NCBI RefSeq assembly: GCF_964340395.1
Contig: NC_135567.1
Coordinates: 2,524,109-2,588,108, forward strand
Direction of reading: 5' to 3'
DNA: 64,000 nucleotides
DNA from: Glandiceps talaboti
Taxonomy: Eukaryota > Hemichordata > Enteropneusta > Spengelidae
The notes beneath the pieces were generated by a model, which saw only the letters and a list, made by a program, of their open reading frames with translations, was not told the DNA's origin and did not search any database. The position numbers and the translations under genes are program-made. Shown here one piece after another: positions 10,938 through 22,097 of the stretch (position 1 is its first letter; every line of letters begins with the position of its first letter).

Positions 10938-11099
10938 TGTAGAGAACCAGCTTACCGTAAAACGTCTGGTAGTGGTTTTCCATGAAGAGTAGGAACAAAC
11001 AATAAAGGTAATACACTCTGTAACAATATAGGAATACATCTTGATCATCAGCAGTCTTCTTGCACACTGGGTTCTGCTGATCTGGTGGCGCTGTTGACA
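10938..11099 (-). repeat. 5' LTR (162 bp)
   Basis: This is the partner of 5859-6020. The flank beyond it (gtggcgccccc, 11100-11110) resembles the sequence just inside the other LTR (gtggcccccc). That could mean a remnant of a second, tandemly joined copy, or chance. Confidence 0.88.
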
Positions 11100-12363
11100 G
11101 TGGCGCCCCCGGTTAGAAGACGTACTCCCGGGGGTGCTAGTCCTACAGGTAGTTGAAATACTAAATTAACAGAGTGAGACATATTTTTATCAGATCGATT
11201 GTGTTCGTCGGTTTCTTTGATATTGTAATACTTTGTATTATTTCTACAATTTATGTACAGCGCCACGCCACCGCGACTAGTCCTGCTTACATATATGTCC
11301 TTCTCCTGTCAGTAATCTAGACCTGTGCACCGTCTGCAAGCAAGACTACATCTCATAAATCACACATACACAAGCGTGTGTACACGTGTAGTAGCAAAAT
11401 ATTAGAAACTCGAAATGGTGCTGTGTCCTAGTTTGAAATTGTCTGACTAAGTCACAGTAAACTGACAGGGAATATATATCCCCATCCCACAATCCCACAT
11501 TTCAAGTAAGTAAATACACCTGAACTTATTATTACTTTACCAAGAATTTTTATCATGGAGTTTCTGCAAAACGGCTGGTTTAACATTTCCAAGAGGACAA
11601 AACTTTACAGTCACGAACGATAAATACGTACGCATGCGCATAAGCCTTACCCGGATACTATTTTACATGGACGAAATATTTCGTAAGACCGGTATTCCAA
11701 ATGAGTGCTACTTCATGATTTCCTAATGTCGGCAGTATCCCTCCGAGCCTATCGGCGTGAGGGAATCATTCGTTCTCGATGACGTAGCATGAATGAGAAA
11801 TACCGGAAGATTATTTATTTATTATATACATACACCCACTATTTTTTTTCTATTATGATGACAATTTTGAACAAAAATATTCTCAAACTTACGCTGAACG
11901 CGCATCAATTTTTTGAAGTGATGGGGCTACAGCGCTCAGCTGTTCATTCAGTTTCAGATTGTAGTCGCCATTGCAACAGCTGCCGTCGCTACTACTACTA
12001 CTAAGGTATATGTTGAGATCAGTAAAATTACGCCACAAACTTTCAGGTAGGGAATATTTTGCCAACGTTGGGACGTTTGTCAAGAGTAGTGATTAATTCT
12101 TTGACAAAATATAGACACATTGATCGGAAAAAAATGATACATACGGAGAGACTGACTAAGGAACGGATGCCTACACCGGTTATGCATAGAACTCGGCTCA
12201 TAGTCATACTGTGCTGAACACAGCAGCCACCTCTCCATCAGCCACCGCACGGGGGCACTGTTCACAGTAGCCTCAATAGCTCAAACCACAGACACTCGTG
12301 ACTTTGCTCAAACTATACATAGCTTGTCCGTCAGCAAGGAAACAATAGATGCATGGGCCAACG
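11100..12363. other. Mostly unique sequence, no gene supported
   Basis: The short minus-strand frame 12083-11889 (Ser-rich, ending SLQKIDARSA) and the plus-strand frame 11789-12004 overlap. Neither has family resemblance. A promoter-like motif cluster lies inside (see 11630-11810). Confidence 0.4.
11630..11810. promoter_or_regulatory. Possible housekeeping-type promoter motif cluster
   Basis: Within 180 bp there is cgcatgcgca (11631-11640, NRF1-like palindrome), gatgacgtag (CRE half-site, near 11779) and taccggaag (ETS-type core, near 11801). CpG density is locally higher than in the AT-rich flanks. This combination is common at animal CpG-rich promoters, but no transcript or adjoining gene is evident here. 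Confidence 0.3.
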
Positions 12364-14284
12364 CATTTTAATTGCTGTAAGTAGTAGTCATACTACCTAT
12401 GAATACTAACATTTGTTCCTGGAAGAATAATTGTTGTCTTTATTGAAATTATTAATCTTTTCATGTTCCACCATGTAACGTATAGGCATATGCCAGTAGG
12501 GATGGAGAGTCAGTGGATATTTGAATAAGTTATATCTCCAATAATATTGAGTGTGCACTCTAACCAACTAGTACACACTATCAGTATACATCTCAGCTAT
12601 AACCCTGTATAAGTGGTTTGAAATAATTATTGTCATTGATACCCAGCAGACACGACTTTTTGTACTCAATATGGCCTTCTGGGTAATTTCCAATCTAATA
12701 GTATGAGCTGTAATTGACAAACAATAGAGTGTTCACACATTTTAATTGCTGTAAGTAGTAGTGATACTACCTATGAATACTAACATTTGTCCCTGGAAGA
12801 ATAATTATTGTCTTTATTGGAATTATTAATCGTTTCATGTTCCACCATGTAACGTATAGGCATGTATAGGGATGGGGAGTCGGTGGATATTTCAATAAGT
12901 TATATCTCCAATAATATTGAAGTGAATATTTCAATAAGTTATATCTCCAATAATATTGAGTGTGCATTCTAACCAACTAGTACACACTATCAGTATGCAT
13001 CTCAGCTATAACCCTGTATAGGTGGTTTGAAATAATTATTGTCATTGATACCCAGCAGACATGACTGTGTGCACTCATATGGCCTTCTGAGTAATTTCAA
13101 ATCTAATACGAGGAGCTGTAATTGACAAACAATAGAGTGTGCACACATTTCAAATATTCAATGTAGTAGTGATACTACCTATGAATACTTAAATTTATCT
13201 CTGGAAGAATAAATATTGTCTTTATTACTTTTCATGTTCCACCACGTAACGTATAAGCATATATAGGGATGGGGAGTCAGTGGATATTTGAATAAATATT
13301 TCTCCAAAAATATTGGGTGTGCATTCTAACCAACTAGTACACACTATCAGTATGCATCTCAGCTATAACCCTGTATAGGTGGTTTGAAATAATTATTGTC
13401 ATTCATACCCAGCAGACACAACTTTTTGAACTCAATATGGCCTTCTGGGTAATTTCCAATCAAAATCTATGAGCTGTAATTGACAAAGAATAGAGTGTTC
13501 ACACATTTTTATAGCTGTAAGTAGTAGTGATACTACCTATGAATACTAACATTTGTCCCTGGAAGAATAAATATTGTCTTTATTGAAACTATTAATCTGT
13601 TCATATTCCACCATGTAACGTATAGGCATGTATAGGGATTGGGGGTCAGTGGATATTTCAATAAGTTATTTCTACAAAAATATTGAGTGTGCATTCTAAC
13701 CAACTAGTACACACTATCAGTATGCATCTCAATTATTGTCTTTATTGAAATTATTAATCTTTTCATGTTCCACCATGTAACGTATAGGCATATGCCAGTA
13801 GGGATGGAGAGTCAGTGGATATTTGAATAAGTTATATCTCCAATAATATTGAGTGTGCATTCTAACCAACTAGTACACACTATCAGTATGCATCTCAGCT
13901 ATAACCCTGTATAGGTGGCTTGAAATAATTATTGTCATTGATACCCAGCAGACACGACTTTGTGTACTCATATGGCCTTCTGGGTAATTTCCAATCTAAT
14001 ACTAACAGCTGTAATTGACAAAGAATAGAGTGTGTACACATTTTTATAGCTGTAAGTAGTAGTGATAGTACCTATGAATACTTAAATTTATCTCTGGAAG
14101 AATAGATATTGTCTTTATTTAAATTATTAAACTTTTCATATTCCACCATGTTACTTATAGGCATATATAGGGATGGGGAGTCAGTAGATATTTGAATAAT
14201 TATTTCTCCAATAATATTGAGTGTGCATTCTAACCAACTAGTACACATTATCAGTATGCATCTCAGCTATAACCCTGTATAGAG
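12364..14284. repeat. Satellite, monomer about 370 bp, about 5 full or partial copies
   Basis: Landmarks such as gtagtagtgatactacctat and gtgcattctaaccaactagt recur with spacing of roughly 373, 409 and 358 bp, followed by a shortened monomer near 13730. The 409-bp monomer has an internal duplication of about 37 bp (gaatatttcaataagttata, near 12900-12940). The last monomer breaks off after ccctgtatag at 14284, exactly where the fold-back element begins. Confidence 0.88.
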
Positions 14285-14289
14285 GTGCG

Positions 14290-15224
14290 GTATTGTTGGA
14301 TTGCCACAATAGCTTGATCTCAGATAAATAGCGGTTATTGGCTATTTACCAAAACAGCTTGATTCAATCTTGATTTGAGCTAAATAGCGGCTATTGGCTA
14401 TTTATTGGATTGCCAAAATAGTTTCATCCCAAAATAGCTTGATTCGAGATAAATAGTGGCTGTTGCCTATTTCCTTGGTTGCCAAAATAGCTTGATCTGA
14501 AGGTAAATAGCAGCTACTGGGGATTTATTGAATTACCAAAATAGCTGAATCTCAGATAAATAGCGGCTATTGGCTATTCAACTTAATACTATTAGCCATA
14601 AATAGCCAGGTAATAGCTTGCTATCAGCTATTATAAAAACGGGAATATGGTGTGATTATCTCCCTGGGTAGCTATTCAAGCTAAGAGCCATTGACAGCTG
14701 CTATTAGCCATTAATAGCCGCTATTAGCTATTAATAGCCTACTACCAGCTAACAACCCCTAGCACTCTTCAGGACATGGCTATTCAGCTATTCAAGCTAT
14801 TAGCTATTAATAGCCGATATTAGCCACTAATAGCCAGCTAATAGCTAGCTAACATCTATTCAATATTGGCCATAAATAGCCAGATAATAGCTTGTTATCA
14901 GCTATTGTCAAACTGGGCATATGGTATAAATATCTCCCTAGGTAGCTATTCAAGCTGATAGCCATTACTAGCCGCTGATAGCCATTACTAGCCGACTACG
15001 AACTAACAACTCCCAACAGTCTCCAGGACCTGGCTATTAAGATATTCAAGCTATTAGCCATTAATAGCCGCTATTAGCCATTAATAGCCAGCTAATAGCC
15101 AGCTAACAGCTAACAACCCCCAGTACTCTCCCACACATGGCTATTCAGCTATTCAAGCTATTAGCCATTAATAGCTGCTGTTAGCCATTTATAGCCAGCT
15201 AATAGCCGGCTACCAGCTATTTAT
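14290..15224 (-). repeat. Left arm: ATAGCC-rich degenerate repeats
   Basis: Irregular repeats of gctattagccattaatagcc and relatives have spacer pieces (aacaacccccagtactctcc) homologous to the right-arm unit (reverse complement: caacctctcagctttctcc). Orientation is opposite to 16115-21320, and divergence between copies is higher than on the right. Confidence 0.8.
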
Positions 15225-15882
15225 CTATTTATTGCATCCCTTTTGTATCAGGGGACTCACTAAGATTGTAAAGAGCAGCACTAAGAAAAATTAAAAATAC
15301 ATACACTACCATAAAGACGAGTAAAAAACATATACAGGAACAAACAACAAAATAAACCAAAGTAAGGTAAGAATATTGATAAAACGACAATACAAATAAA
15401 AATGTATGCTTCAAATGTTAGTTGTCAGAAAATCTAACGGCTAAACTATTCTATATTAGTTTTAACAAAATCTTTTCTGTTTTCAATTGCTTCAATAAGG
15501 TATTGTTTGACAAGTTTATCTATTTGTTTACTTATAGACTGAGCATTGTAGTGTTTTGTATTATCTCCTATAAATAAACAGAGTAGTTCTTTCCTTTGTT
15601 TAAAATCTTGATATAAATTCAACTCCTTATTGTTGAGTAATAGTTCTTCTGTTCCTTTCATTAAGATCTGTCGTTGTGTAGAATGGCTTTCACATGTAAA
15701 AAGAAAGTGTTCAACTGTCTTTCCATTTGAGCTCGTCATTTTTAAATATGATATGTTTGATTTTATTATCTGAAAGAGTTTGAATTTGGTCTTTATCAAT
15801 ATTAAGGTCTATTAACACATTATTTACAGTTTTCCGCCAATTCCAGGACAGTTTTATCACATTTCTTTCAGATTCTTCACTA
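15225..15882 (-). pseudogene. LINE ORF2 C-terminal fragment and 3' end
   Basis: On the minus strand from 15880 down I read a degenerate C-terminal region with WNWRKTVNNVLIDLNI and then, in another frame, GKTVEHFLFTCESHSTQRQI. This matches the C-terminal Cys/His block of non-LTR retrotransposon ORF2 proteins (ETvEHFLxxC), with the leading Cys pair lost. The frame closes at 15446. The 3' region ends at about 15225 in tgcaataaatagataaatag, a typical LINE tail. It stands between the two oppositely oriented ATAGCC arms. The 5' neighbour (15883-16095) comes from the same type of protein but on the other strand. Confidence 0.7.
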
Positions 15883-16095
15883 ATGGAATTGAGATGGTTA
15901 AAGACACATTTAGTCCATCATGATTCATCTAAATTACAAAGTCTTTTAAAGTACTTTAATCTGAACAAATCAAAATTACTTGACATAGCATCATTATATT
16001 ATCAGGTGTTAAGGTGTTTAGAACATACTGTACTCCTTGACTCTTCAAATAATAAATCTCGATCATGGTTTGTTTTTTCATTCATTTAATTTCAA
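15883..16095 (+). pseudogene. LINE ORF2 segment, inverted relative to its 3' part
   Basis: The plus-strand frame contains WLKTHLVHHDSSKLQSLLKY and then LLDIASLYYQVLRCLEHTV, matching the region upstream of the C-terminal Cys/His block in LINE ORF2 proteins (the segment ending in sFYxxllxxW). It abuts the minus-strand 3' fragment at about 15882. An inverted 5' segment joined to a normally oriented 3' segment is the signature of twin-primed LINE insertion. Short and divergent, so the family is not determined. Confidence 0.55.
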
Positions 16096-16114
16096 CAAAC
16101 TTAACTCTTGGGGT

Positions 16115-19100
16115 TAATAGCCAGCTATTAGATTGCTATTAATGGCTAATAGCTTGAACAGCTGCATAGCCAGCCCATGGAGAAAGCTGAGAGGTTGATA
16201 GCTGATAGCCAGCTATTAGCTAGCTATTAATGGCTAATAGCGGCTATTAATGGCTAATAGCTTAAATAGCTGCGTAGCCAGCCCATGGAGAAAGCTGAGA
16301 GGTTGATAGCTGATAGCCAGCTCTTAGCTGGCTATTAATGGCTAATAGCTTAAATAGCTGCATAGCTAGCCCACATACAAAGCTGAGAGGTTGATAGCGG
16401 ATAGCCAGCTATTAGCTGGCTATTAATGGCTAATAGCGGCTATTAATGGCTAATAGCTTGAATAGCTGCATAGCCAGCCCATGGAGAAAGCTGAGAGGTT
16501 GAAAGCTGATAGCCAGCTATTAGCTGGCAATTGATGGCTAATAGCGGCTATTAATGGTTAATAGCTAGAACAGCTGCATAGCCAGCCCATGGAGAAAGCT
16601 GAGAGGTTGATAGCTGATAGCCGGCTATTAGCTGGCTATTAATGGCTAATAGCGGCTATTAATGGCTAATAGCTTGAATAGCTACATAGCCAGCCCATGG
16701 AGAAAGCTGAGAGGTTGATAGCTGATAGCCAGCTATTAGCTGGCTATTAATGGCTAATAGCGGCTATTAATGGCTAATAGCTTGAATAGCTACATAGCCA
16801 GCCCATGGAGAAAGCTGAGAGGTTGATAGCTGATAGCCAGCTATTAGCTGGCTATTAATGGCTAATAGCGGCTATTAATGGCTAATAGCTTGAATAGCTA
16901 CATAGCCAGCCCACGGAGAAAGCTGAGATGTTGATAGCTGATAGCCAGCTATTTGCTGGCTATTAATGGCTAATAGCGGCTATTAATGGCTAATAGCTTG
17001 AATAGCTGCATAGCCAGCCCATGGAGAAAGCTGAGAGGTTGATAGCTGGTAGCCAGCTACTAGCTTGCTATTAATGGCTAATAGTGGCTATTAATGGCTA
17101 ATAGCTTAAATAGCTGCATAGCCAGCCCATGGAGAAAGCTGAGGGGTTGATAGTGGATAGCCAGCTATTAGCTGGCTATTAATGGCTAATAGCGGCTATT
17201 AATGGCTAATAGCTTAAATAGCTGCGTAGCCAGCCCATGGAGAAAGCTGAGAGGTTGATAACTATAGCCAGCTATTAGCTGGCTATTAATGGCTAATAGC
17301 TTGAATAGCTGCATAGCCAGCCCATGGAGAAAGCTGAGAGGTTGATAGCGGATAGCCAGCTATTAGCTAGCTATTAATGGCTAATAGCGGCTATTAATGG
17401 CTAATAGCTTAAATAGCTGAGTAGCTAGCCCATGGAGAAAGCTGAGAGGTTGATAGCTGATAGCCAGCTCTTAGCTGGCTATTAATGGCTAATAGCGGCT
17501 ATTAATGGCCAATAGCTTAAATAGCTGCATAGCCAGCCCAAAGAGAAAGCTGAGAGGTTGATAGCGGATAGCCAGCTATTAGCTGGCTATTAATGGCTAA
17601 TAGTAGCTATTAATGGCTAATAGCTTGAATAGCTGCATAGCCAGCCCATGGAGAAAGCTGAGGGGTTGATAGCTTATAGCCAGGTATTAGCTGGCTATTA
17701 ATGGCTAATAGCGGCTATTAATGGCTAATAGCTTGAATAGCTGCATAGCCAGCCCATGGAGAAAGCTGAGGGGTTGATAGCGGATAGCCAGCTATTAGCT
17801 GGCTATTAATGGCTAATAGCGGCTATTAATGGCTAATAGCTTAAATAGCTGCATAGCCAGCCCATGGAGAAAGCTGAGAGGTTGATAGCTGATAGCCAGC
17901 TATTAGCTGGCTATTAATGGCTAATAGTGGCTATTAATGGCTAATAGCTTGAATAGCTGCATAGCCAGCCCACGGAGAAAGCTGAGATGTTGATAGCTGA
18001 TAGCCAGCTATTTGCTGGTTATTAATGGCTAATAGCGGCTATTAATGGCTAATAGCTTGAATAGCTGCATAGCCAGCCCACGGAGAAAGCTGAGAGGTTG
18101 ATAGCTGATAGCCAGCTATTAGCTGGCTATTAATGGCTAATAGCGGCTATTAATGGCTAATAGCTTGAATAGCTGCATAGCCAGCCCATGGAGAAAGCTG
18201 AGAGGTTGATAGCTGATAGCCAGCTATTTGCTGGCTATTAATGGCTAATAACGGCTATTAATAGCTAATAGCTTGAATAGCTGCATAGCCAGCCCACAGA
18301 GAAAGCTGAGATGTTGATAGCTGATAGCCAGCTATTTGCTGGCTATTAATGGCTAATAGCGGCTATTAATAGCTAATAGCTTGAATAGCTGCATAGCCAG
18401 CCCACAGAGAAAGCTGAGAGGTTGATAGCTGATAGCCAGCTATTAGCTGGCTATTAATGGCTAATAGCTTGAATAGCTGCATAGCCAGCCCATGGAGAAA
18501 GCTGAGAGGTTGATAGCTGATAGCCAGCTATTAGCTGGCTATTAATTGCTAATAGTGGCTATTAATGGCTAATAGCTTGAATAGCTGCATAGCCAGCCAA
18601 CGGAGAAAGCTGAGATGTTGATAGCTGATAGCCAGCTATTTGCTGGCTAGTAATGGCTAATAGCGGCTATTAATGGCTAATAGCTTGAATAGCTTCATAG
18701 CCAGCCCATGGAAAAAGCTGAGAGGTTGATAGCTGATAGCCAGCTATTTGATGGCTATTAATGGCTTATAGCGGCTATTAATGGCTAATAGCTTGAATAG
18801 CTGCATAGTCAGCCCATGGAGAAAGCTGAGAGGTTGATAGCTGATAGCCAGCTATTTGCTGGCTATTAATGGCTAATAGCGGCTATTAATGGCTAATAGC
18901 TTAAATAGCTGCATTGCCAGCCAATGGAGAAAGCTGAGGGGTTGATAGCGGATAGCCAGCTATTAGCTGGCTATTAATGGCTAATAGCGGTTATTAATGG
19001 CTAATAGCTTAAATAGCTGCATAGCCAGCCCATGGAGAAAGCTGAGAGGTTGATAGCTGATAGCCAGCTATTAGCTGGCTATTAATGGCTAATAGTGGCT

Positions 19101-21320
19101 ATTAATGACTAATAGCTTGAATAGCTGCATAGCCAGCCCATGGAGAAAGCTGAGAGGTTGATAGCTGATAGCCAGCTACATGTATTTGCTGGCTATTAAT
19201 GGCTAATAGCGGCTATTAATGGCTAATAGCTTGAATAGCTGCATAGCCAGCCCATGGAGAAAGCTGAGATGTTGATAGCTGATAGCCAGCTATTTGCTGG
19301 CTATTAATGGCTAATAGCGGCTATTAATGGCTAATAGCTTGAATAGCTGCATAGCCAGCCCATGGAGAAAGCTGAGAGGATGATAGCTGATAGCCAGCTA
19401 TTTGCTGGCTATTAATGGCTAATAGCGGCTATTAATGGCTAATAGCGGCTATTAATGGCTAATAGCTTAAATAGCTGCATAGCCAGCCCATGGAGAAAGC
19501 TGAGAGGTTGATAGCTGATAGCCAGCTATTAGCTGGCTATTAATGGCTAATAGTGGCTATTAATGGCTAATAGCTTGAATAGCTGCATAGCCAGCCCACG
19601 GAGAAAGCTGAGATGTTGATAGCTGATAGCCAGCTATTTGCTGGCTATTAACGGCTAATAGCGGCTATTAATGGCTAATAGCTTAAATAGCTGCATAGCC
19701 AGGCAATGGAGAAAGCTGAGGGGTTGATAGCGGATAGCCAGCTATTAGCTGGCTATTAATGGCTAATAGCGGCTATTAATGGCTAATAGCTTAAATAGCT
19801 GCATAGCCAGCCCATGGAGAAAGCTGAGAGGTTGATAGCTGATAGCCAGCTATTAGCTGGCTATTAATTGGCTAATAGTGGCTATTAATGACTAATAGCT
19901 TGAATAGCTGCATAGCCAGCCCATGGAGAAAGCTGAGATGTTGATAGCTGATAGCCAGCTATTTGCTGGGTATTAATGGCTAATAGCGGCTATTAATGGC
20001 TAATAGCTTGAATAGCTGCATAGCCAGCCCATGGAGAAAGCTGAGTGGTTGATAGCTGGTAGCCAGCTATTAGCTTGCTATTAATGGCTAATAGCGGCTA
20101 TTAATGGCTAATAGCTTAAATAGCTGCATAGCCAGCCCATGGAGAAAGCTGAGAGGTTGATAGCTGATAGCCAGCTATTTGCTGGCTATTAATTGGCTAA
20201 TAGTGGCTATTAATGACTAATAGCTTGAATAGCTGCATAGCCAGCCCATGGAGAAAGCTGAGATGTTGATAGCTGATAGCCAGCTATTTGCTGGATATTA
20301 ATGGCTAATAGCGGCTATTAATGGCTAATAGCTTGAATAGCTGCATAGCCAGCCCATGGAGAAAGCTGAGAGGTTGATAGCTGGTAGCCAGCTATTAGCT
20401 TGCTATTAATGGCTAAAAGCGGCTATTAATGGCTAATAGCTTAAATAGCTGCATAGCCAGCCCATGGAGAAAGCTGAGGGGTTGATAGTGGATAGCCAGC
20501 TATTAGCTGGCTATTAATGGCTAATAGCGGCTATTAATGGCTAATATCTTAAATAGCTGCATAGCCAGCCTATGGAGAAAGCTGAGAGGTTGATAGCTGA
20601 TAGCCAGCTATTAGCTGGCTATTAATGGCTAATAGCGACTATTAATGGCTAATAGCTTGAACAGCTGCATAGCTGCATAGCCAGCCCATGGAGAAAGCTG
20701 AGAGGTTGATAGCTGATAGCCAGCTATTAGCTGGCTATTAATGGCTAATAGCGGCTATTAATGGCTAATAGCTTGAACAGCTGCATAGCTGCATAGCCAG
20801 CCCATGGGGAAAGCTGAGGGGTTGATAGCTGATAGCTGGCTATTAATGGCTAATAGCGGCTATTAATGGCTAATAGCTTGAATAGCTGCATAGCCAGCCC
20901 ATGGAGAAAGCTGAGAGGTTGATAGCTGATAGCTGGCTATTAATGGCTAATAGCGGCTATTAATGGCTAATAGCTTGAATAGCTGCATAGCCAGCCCGTG
21001 GAGAAAGCTGAGAGGTTGATAGCTGATAGCTAGCTATTAGCTGGCTATTAATGGCTAATAGCGGCTATTAATGGCTAATAGCTTGAATAGCTGCATAGCC
21101 AGCCCATGGAGAAAGCTGAGAGGTTGATAGCTGATAGCTGGCTATTAATGGCTAATAGCGGCTATTAATGGCTAATAGCTTAAATAGCTGCATAGCCAGC
21201 CCATGGAGAAAGCTGAGAGGTTGATAGCTGGTAGCCAGCTACTAGCTTGCTATTAATGGCTAATAGCGGCTATTAATGGCTAATAGCTTGAATAGCTGCA
21301 TAGCCAGCCCATGGACAGTG
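16115..21320 (+). repeat. 108-bp minisatellite (about 48 units), right arm
   Basis: The unit has the pieces tagccagcccatggagaaag, ctgagaggttgatagctgat and two copies of ggctattaatggctaatagc. Some units lack or triple the 20-bp sub-repeat. Each unit carries a near-perfect palindrome, atagccagcta-t-tagctggctat (arms of 11 with one central base), able to form a hairpin. Shared variants (agatgttgatag with tatttgctgg) mark groups of units spread by block duplication. No long open frame persists. Confidence 0.92.
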
Positions 21321-21610
21321 CTGAGGGTTAGTAGCTGAAAGACAGCTATTACCTGGTTACTAATGGTTACTATCCTTAATAGCTGCCTAGGGCGATATTT
21401 ATACTTTATTCCTGGTTTTACAGTAGCTGATTGCAAGCTATTACCTGGCTACTAATAGCTAATAGTGGCTAAAAACTACTGGTGGAAAATGAAAATAGCC
21501 TGAATAGCCATTTGAAGCTATAATAGATCTATTCTTGTTGCTAATTTAGCTATTAGCCACTTTGCTATTTAGAAGGCTATTATGCAAGCCAACAATACCA
21601 CAACTGTCTC

Positions 21611-22097
21611 GATAGATATGCAGCTGTGACCAAAAGAGGTGTGTTTGTTCACTCTTTAAACTGATGATGATGGTCGATGTTCGGCAATCCATGAATAGAA
21701 AGGGAACCATATCAAACCATATTATTATACTGTGAGTGTGACGTCAAAGAAAAGTAATATGAGATGTATGGATATTACCATACTTTGACATCACACCTTG
21801 GGAATATTAGGGTCTATGTATATACATAGGAAACAGTACATGAAATATCAAGAACTGAAACCCTTTGTGCGACCAATTAAGAGTGAAAGCATTTACATTG
21901 TTTTAAAATAACCAGGTTTTAAACTTGTGTGAACAAAAAATGGATGACACTGTAGTTCAACAACAAAGTAACATTATCAACAGAATTCAGTACAATTCGA
22001 TATCCAACAAACAAGGACGTGAAGGTAGAAAAAACCATCTCATTCTCAGTAGTTTAAATTGTATGAATACTTAAGGCAAAATATTATGTGTTATACA
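21611..22097. other. Unique AT-rich sequence
   Basis: No coding signal. A full CRE-type palindrome tgacgtca is present at 21739-21746; on its own it is weak evidence for regulation. Confidence 0.4.

Larger units (their letters stand above)
5859..11099 (-). mobile_element. LTR retroelement with gag and protease remnants, no RT or integrase found
   Basis: Two 162-bp direct repeats with TGT...ACA ends bound a 4.9-kb interior. The interior reads on the minus strand: leader (10937-9893), gag (9892-8125), CCHC knuckle, aspartic protease (7686-6898), then about 870 bp of degenerate sequence. I find no reverse transcriptase YxDD box, RNase H or integrase signature between the protease and the 3' LTR. 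Gag fold, knuckle and protease order fit Ty3/gypsy-type elements. Directly below the 5' LTR the minus strand reads TGGCATAGTCAG, a possible primer-binding site. Before the 3' LTR it reads caggggggccac, a possible polypurine tract. The two LTRs differ at only about 4 positions by eye, so insertion was recent. I see no clear target-site duplication. Confidence 0.85.
14285..21610. mobile_element. Giant fold-back element with terminal inverted repeats and expanded arrays
   Basis: The left end (about 14285-14315) contains ggtattgttggattgcc. The right end (about 21570-21603), reverse-complemented, contains ggtattgttggcttgc, followed by a related caatag/ataatag segment. The outer bases (tagaggtgcggtattg and cagttgtggtattg) resemble hAT-type ends. 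Between them both arms consist of ATAGCC/GGCTAT-rich repeats in opposite orientation, with a LINE fragment in the centre. No transposase is present. I did not find a clean 8-bp target duplication. The left flank is the 370-bp satellite; its continuation is not seen on the right flank. Confidence 0.6.

Noticed and set aside
11889-12083. Ser-rich minus-strand frame as a short exon
   Set aside because: No acceptor or donor pair and no homology that I recognise; left as unsupported.
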